Of a stretch of DNA of 9,338 nucleotides, positions 7,712-9,338 are shown piece after piece. The stretch lies in the NCBI GenBank assembly GCA_031288745.1, contig JAITQT010000498.1, forward strand, positions 1 through 9,338. The letters are read 5' to 3'. The notes below the pieces were generated by a model. That model saw only the letters and a list, made by a program, of their open reading frames with translations. It did not search any database and had not been told where the DNA came from. The stretch is from Deltaproteobacteria bacterium. Its GTDB lineage: Bacteria > Desulfobacterota > Desulfarculia > Adiutricales > Adiutricaceae. How positions within the stretch are numbered: the first letter of the stretch is position 1; every line of letters begins with the position of its first letter. Position numbers and translations under genes: made by a program.

Positions 7712-7759
7712 AAATAAAGTTTTGAAACAAAAAAATAAAAAAATTTTTGCCCCTATCAT

Positions 7760-8167
7760 CTATTTATACAACACCAGGGCCTGGCCATTTATAACTAAGC
7801 GCCCGTCTTGATTGACGGCCTGGGTCTTAAGCTTAATTCTTTTAGTCTTATCATCTTTTTCCAAGACCTCAACCGAAACGGTGACGGTATCGTCAATAAA
7901 AACCGGGGCCCTAAATTCAAGGTTCTGACCAAGATAAATAGTCCCCCAACCCGGAAGCTCGCTTCCCATAAGGGAAGCGATAAGAGAGGAGGCAATCATG
8001 CCGTGGGCAACTCTACGGCCAAAAATTGATTTTGCCGCATATTGTTCGTCTAAATGAACCGGATTATCGTCGCCGGTTAGAGCGGCGAAATCAGCGACCA
8101 GTTTGGCCGAAATGAGCGTGGACCTTTCGGCCTTCTGGCCGAGGCTAATGGAGTCAAAATCCGTCAT
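7760..8167 (-). CDS. phaJ: (R)-specific enoyl-CoA hydratase, MaoC/PhaJ type
   Basis: Encodes 135 aa, one residue longer than Aeromonas caviae PhaJ, which it resembles along most of its length. It is a single hot-dog domain. The hydratase 2 motif GDDNPVHLD (32-40) gives catalytic Asp33 and His38 at the PhaJ spacing of five, followed by VAHGM (53-57) and IYLGQNLEF as in PhaJ. The family hydrates trans-2-enoyl-CoA such as crotonyl-CoA to (R)-3-hydroxyacyl-CoA, feeding polyhydroxyalkanoate or other (R)-hydroxyacid routes. A longer reading from 8230 adds 21 residues that do not resemble the family and overlaps the upstream gene; the ATG at 8167 with GGGAG 9 bases before it is the better start. It begins one base after the stop of the upstream gene, so the two are translationally coupled. 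Confidence 0.92.
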   Translation of the reverse strand: MTDFDSISLGQKAERSTLISAKLVADFAALTGDDNPVHLDEQYAAKSIFGRRVAHGMIASSLIASLMGSELPGWGTIYLGQNLEFRAPVFIDDTVTVSVEVLEKDDKTKRIKLKTQAVNQDGRLVINGQALVLYK

Positions 8168-8168
8168 T

Positions 8169-8861
8169 TTATTTTTCTCCCGGATACCCATCAATAATAA
8201 AAAAGGCCAAAGAGCCTTTGATTTGATCAAGATAGAGGCTGTGTTTGCCCCCTTCCACAGCCACCTCGAAGATATCGCCCGGCTTCATAGTCATAGCCTC
8301 TCGGCGGCCGGTATCGTTGTGACTAATCCTAACTATGGCCTCCATATCCAAACTATTTAGTTCGACTAAAGAAACCACCGCCTTATCCTCGAAAACGCTC
8401 TTATTTTCCGAAAGCCTAACCGTCAGCCTCCCCCGGGACTGATTATCGGAAGGAGATAGGTTTTTATCTTTTTCTCCCTCAGCCGCCTCCTTAGGCTTTA
8501 CCTCCTCCCCTCTCCGGCTATGGTCCGGGGCCAACTTAGCCTCAGCTTGTTTTAATTTATCTTTATAATAGGCTAGATCGTTTTCTAAGATAATAACGCG
8601 CTCTCGAAGGGAAATATTTTCAGCTTCCATCCGATATAGCCTTCCCCTAACCGAGCTACGGCCGTGATCATAACTAAACCACCAAACCAAGCCACACAAA
8701 AAAAGCAAGGCAACCAGTCTTACCAGGCGCTCAATTTTTTTAAAAGCCCTGTTAGGCTCTTTCTCTGCGCCGCGGAAATTGTCACTATATCGCTGGTTCT
8801 CGCTCGATCGCTGGGAGTCGCTAGAACCGATTCTATCAAATGACTCTCGATAATCCGACAT
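8169..8861 (-). CDS. Single-pass membrane protein with coiled coil, function unknown
   Basis: Encodes 230 aa. I do not recognise the family. Residues 1-46 are hydrophilic and rich in Ser, Arg and Asp. Residues about 47-63 (LVRLVALLFLCGLVWWF) form one membrane span preceded by Lys/Arg, predicting an inside N-terminus and an extracytoplasmic C-terminus. Residues about 70-111 have the charge and leucine pattern of a coiled coil. Residues 112-144 are a charged low-complexity linker. Residues 145-225 look like a small beta domain. The ATG at 8861 is preferred to the in-frame TTG at 8876; a weak GGA lies 10 bases before it. It is the first gene of the unit with phaJ. A scaffold or tethering role is possible, but nothing in the sequence shows a specific function. 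Confidence 0.75.
   Translation of the reverse strand: MSDYRESFDRIGSSDSQRSSENQRYSDNFRGAEKEPNRAFKKIERLVRLVALLFLCGLVWWFSYDHGRSSVRGRLYRMEAENISLRERVIILENDLAYYKDKLKQAEAKLAPDHSRRGEEVKPKEAAEGEKDKNLSPSDNQSRGRLTVRLSENKSVFEDKAVVSLVELNSLDMEAIVRISHNDTGRREAMTMKPGDIFEVAVEGGKHSLYLDQIKGSLAFFIIDGYPGEK
8177..8181 (-). promoter_or_regulatory. phaJ ribosome binding site inside the upstream gene
   Basis: On the minus strand GGGAG lies 9 bases before the phaJ ATG at 8167, within the last codons of the upstream membrane-protein gene. It decides the phaJ start and implies coupled translation. Confidence 0.7.
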
Positions 8862-8891
8862 ACAACGAAAATCCAAATACTTAGTTTTTTG

Positions 8892-8920
8892 TATTTAAAA
8901 TTAACCAAAATTTAGTTAAA
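8892..8920 (-). promoter_or_regulatory. Probable promoter of the membrane protein-phaJ unit
   Basis: On the minus strand TTTAAC (8915-8920) and TAAATA (8892-8897) are separated by exactly 17 bp. They lie about 30 bp before the ATG at 8861 and just downstream of the intrinsic terminator at 8928-8957, as expected for the first promoter of a new transcription unit. The surrounding sequence is AT-rich, so a chance match cannot be excluded. Confidence 0.4.
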
Positions 8921-8927
8921 AAGGCCT

Positions 8928-8957
8928 AAAAAAACCCGCCCGTAGCCTCGGGGCGGG
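8928..8957 (-). terminator. Strong intrinsic terminator, minus strand
   Basis: On the minus strand a perfect 7-bp GC stem, CCCGCCC/GGGCGGG with a 9-base loop, is followed at once by seven T. There is no T-run on the plus-strand side, so it acts on transcripts coming from the right. No gene lies between it and the window end, so it ends either a small RNA or the 3' tail of a gene outside the window. Confidence 0.8.
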
Positions 8958-9258
8958 CCAGCCCTAGCCAATACTTGGCGAGCTAAGAAAAGTTGTAATG
9001 GGTCAATTTAGTTGACAAAAAAAAGAACTTACCACCAATTCACAAACGGTCTAGAGACTATCTGCAATACCCGCACCTTAACTATAGTAATCAGTTGACT
9101 AACGATCTCTTAATTAATAAATAATGGGGTCGTACAAATTTGGTTTAAAAGATAGCTATGGTCAGCTCCACTTTAGCCAACATAAGCCTTAGCCAAGGTC
9201 AGCGACTTTTTTGTCAAGAGCATCCCAAAGAGGCCAGTTAAAATGGCTGCGCTCTACT
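8958..9258. other. Non-coding stretch between terminator and right repeat
   Basis: I find no convincing gene. The region holds a GTCAA/TTGAC inverted repeat with a 5-base centre (9002-9016), GGTCAGC twice 38 bp apart (9160-9166, 9198-9204), and TTAGCCAA twice (about 9173 and 9190), the second inside a CCTT/AAGG stem. Part of it may be a small RNA ending at the terminator at 8928-8957 on the minus strand. Only weak minus-strand promoter matches are visible. Confidence 0.45.
9095..9123 (+). promoter_or_regulatory. Possible promoter reading rightwards
   Basis: TTGACT (9095-9100) and TAAATA (9118-9123) are 17 bp apart on the plus strand. It would transcribe towards the right repeat copy and out of the window. 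No gene follows within the window, so the call rests on the hexamers alone. Confidence 0.25.
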
Positions 9259-9338
9259 GTGTCCGGTCACCAATGTGAACGCTTAAGGGCCCGTTCACAA
9301 GAGAAAACGTTGCGGGGCCAAACCTATTGAAAGGGACG
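9259..9338 (-). repeat. Right copy of the 80-bp inverted repeat
   Basis: Reverse complement of 40-119 with 8 substitutions. It keeps the perfect TGTGAACG (9274-9281)/CGTTCACA (9292-9299) stem and a 10-base loop with a single change. The third TGTGAAC heptamer of the left copy has decayed here to GGTGACC. The copy ends on the last base of the window, so its outer boundary and any target-site duplication cannot be seen. Confidence 0.85.

Noticed and set aside
8168..8230. Longer phaJ reading with 21 extra N-terminal residues
   Set aside because: The extension overlaps the upstream gene's coding end, does not resemble PhaJ, and the internal ATG has a well-placed GGGAG.
9158..9241. 27-codon open frame on the plus strand after a possible promoter
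   Set aside because: No ribosome binding site, no recognisable protein features, and it lies among short repeats.

Overview
The window looks like a piece of a strictly anaerobic bacterial chromosome. The main reason is the 4.4-kb gene at 2154-6575. It encodes a single-chain relative of the oxygen-sensitive 2-hydroxyacyl-CoA dehydratase activase/dehydratase system, a family found in Clostridia, Desulfobacterota, Spirochaetes and similar anaerobes. I cannot fix the phylum from the sequence. Summing the five genes, only about 81% of the window is coding, which is low for a free-living bacterium and would fit a genome with drift or reductive decay; this is inference. The two ends carry an 80-bp inverted repeat (40-119 and 9259-9338), about 90% identical by hand alignment. 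The right copy runs exactly to the last base, as happens when an assembly breaks in a dispersed repeat.

Layout, left to right. Positions 40-119 hold the left repeat copy, with nested TGTGAAC palindromes. Positions 120-880 hold no convincing gene but several short perfect hairpins. An M20-family metallohydrolase (887-2149, +) follows and meets the giant activase/dehydratase gene (2154-6575, -) tail to tail with 4 bp between them. A 289-bp spacer carries a consensus -10 box inside a palindrome and a separate 15-bp palindrome. Next, on the minus strand, come a class I amidotransferase-type C26 peptidase (6865-7665), a PhaJ-like (R)-specific enoyl-CoA hydratase (7760-8167) and a single-pass membrane protein with a coiled coil (8169-8861). 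The last two are one nucleotide apart and surely co-transcribed. A plausible promoter (8892-8920) and a strong minus-strand intrinsic terminator (8928-8957) mark the upstream end of this unit. Positions 8958-9258 are non-coding.

How the genes may work together (inference): the C26 enzyme and the M20 enzyme belong to families that often release glutamate or other amino acids from amides. The activase/dehydratase belongs to the radical 2-hydroxyacyl-CoA dehydration chemistry best known from glutamate fermentation through 2-hydroxyglutaryl-CoA to crotonyl-CoA. PhaJ hydrates crotonyl-CoA to (R)-3-hydroxybutyryl-CoA. The set could be part of amino-acid fermentation with a branch to 3-hydroxybutyrate, but no dehydrogenase, CoA-transferase or stand-alone dehydratase subunit is present to prove it.

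The most notable observations are: (1) the M20 protein keeps the ligands of one zinc site but has replaced both private ligands of the other (Glu to Gln, His to Arg) and lost the lid-domain His, so it is probably a pseudo-enzyme or has new chemistry; (2) the giant protein looks like a whole two-component enzyme in one chain, with tandem activase domains and two Cys-bearing HgdB-like modules; (3) the inverted repeat bounding the window; (4) a strong terminator for a minus-strand transcript that has no gene.
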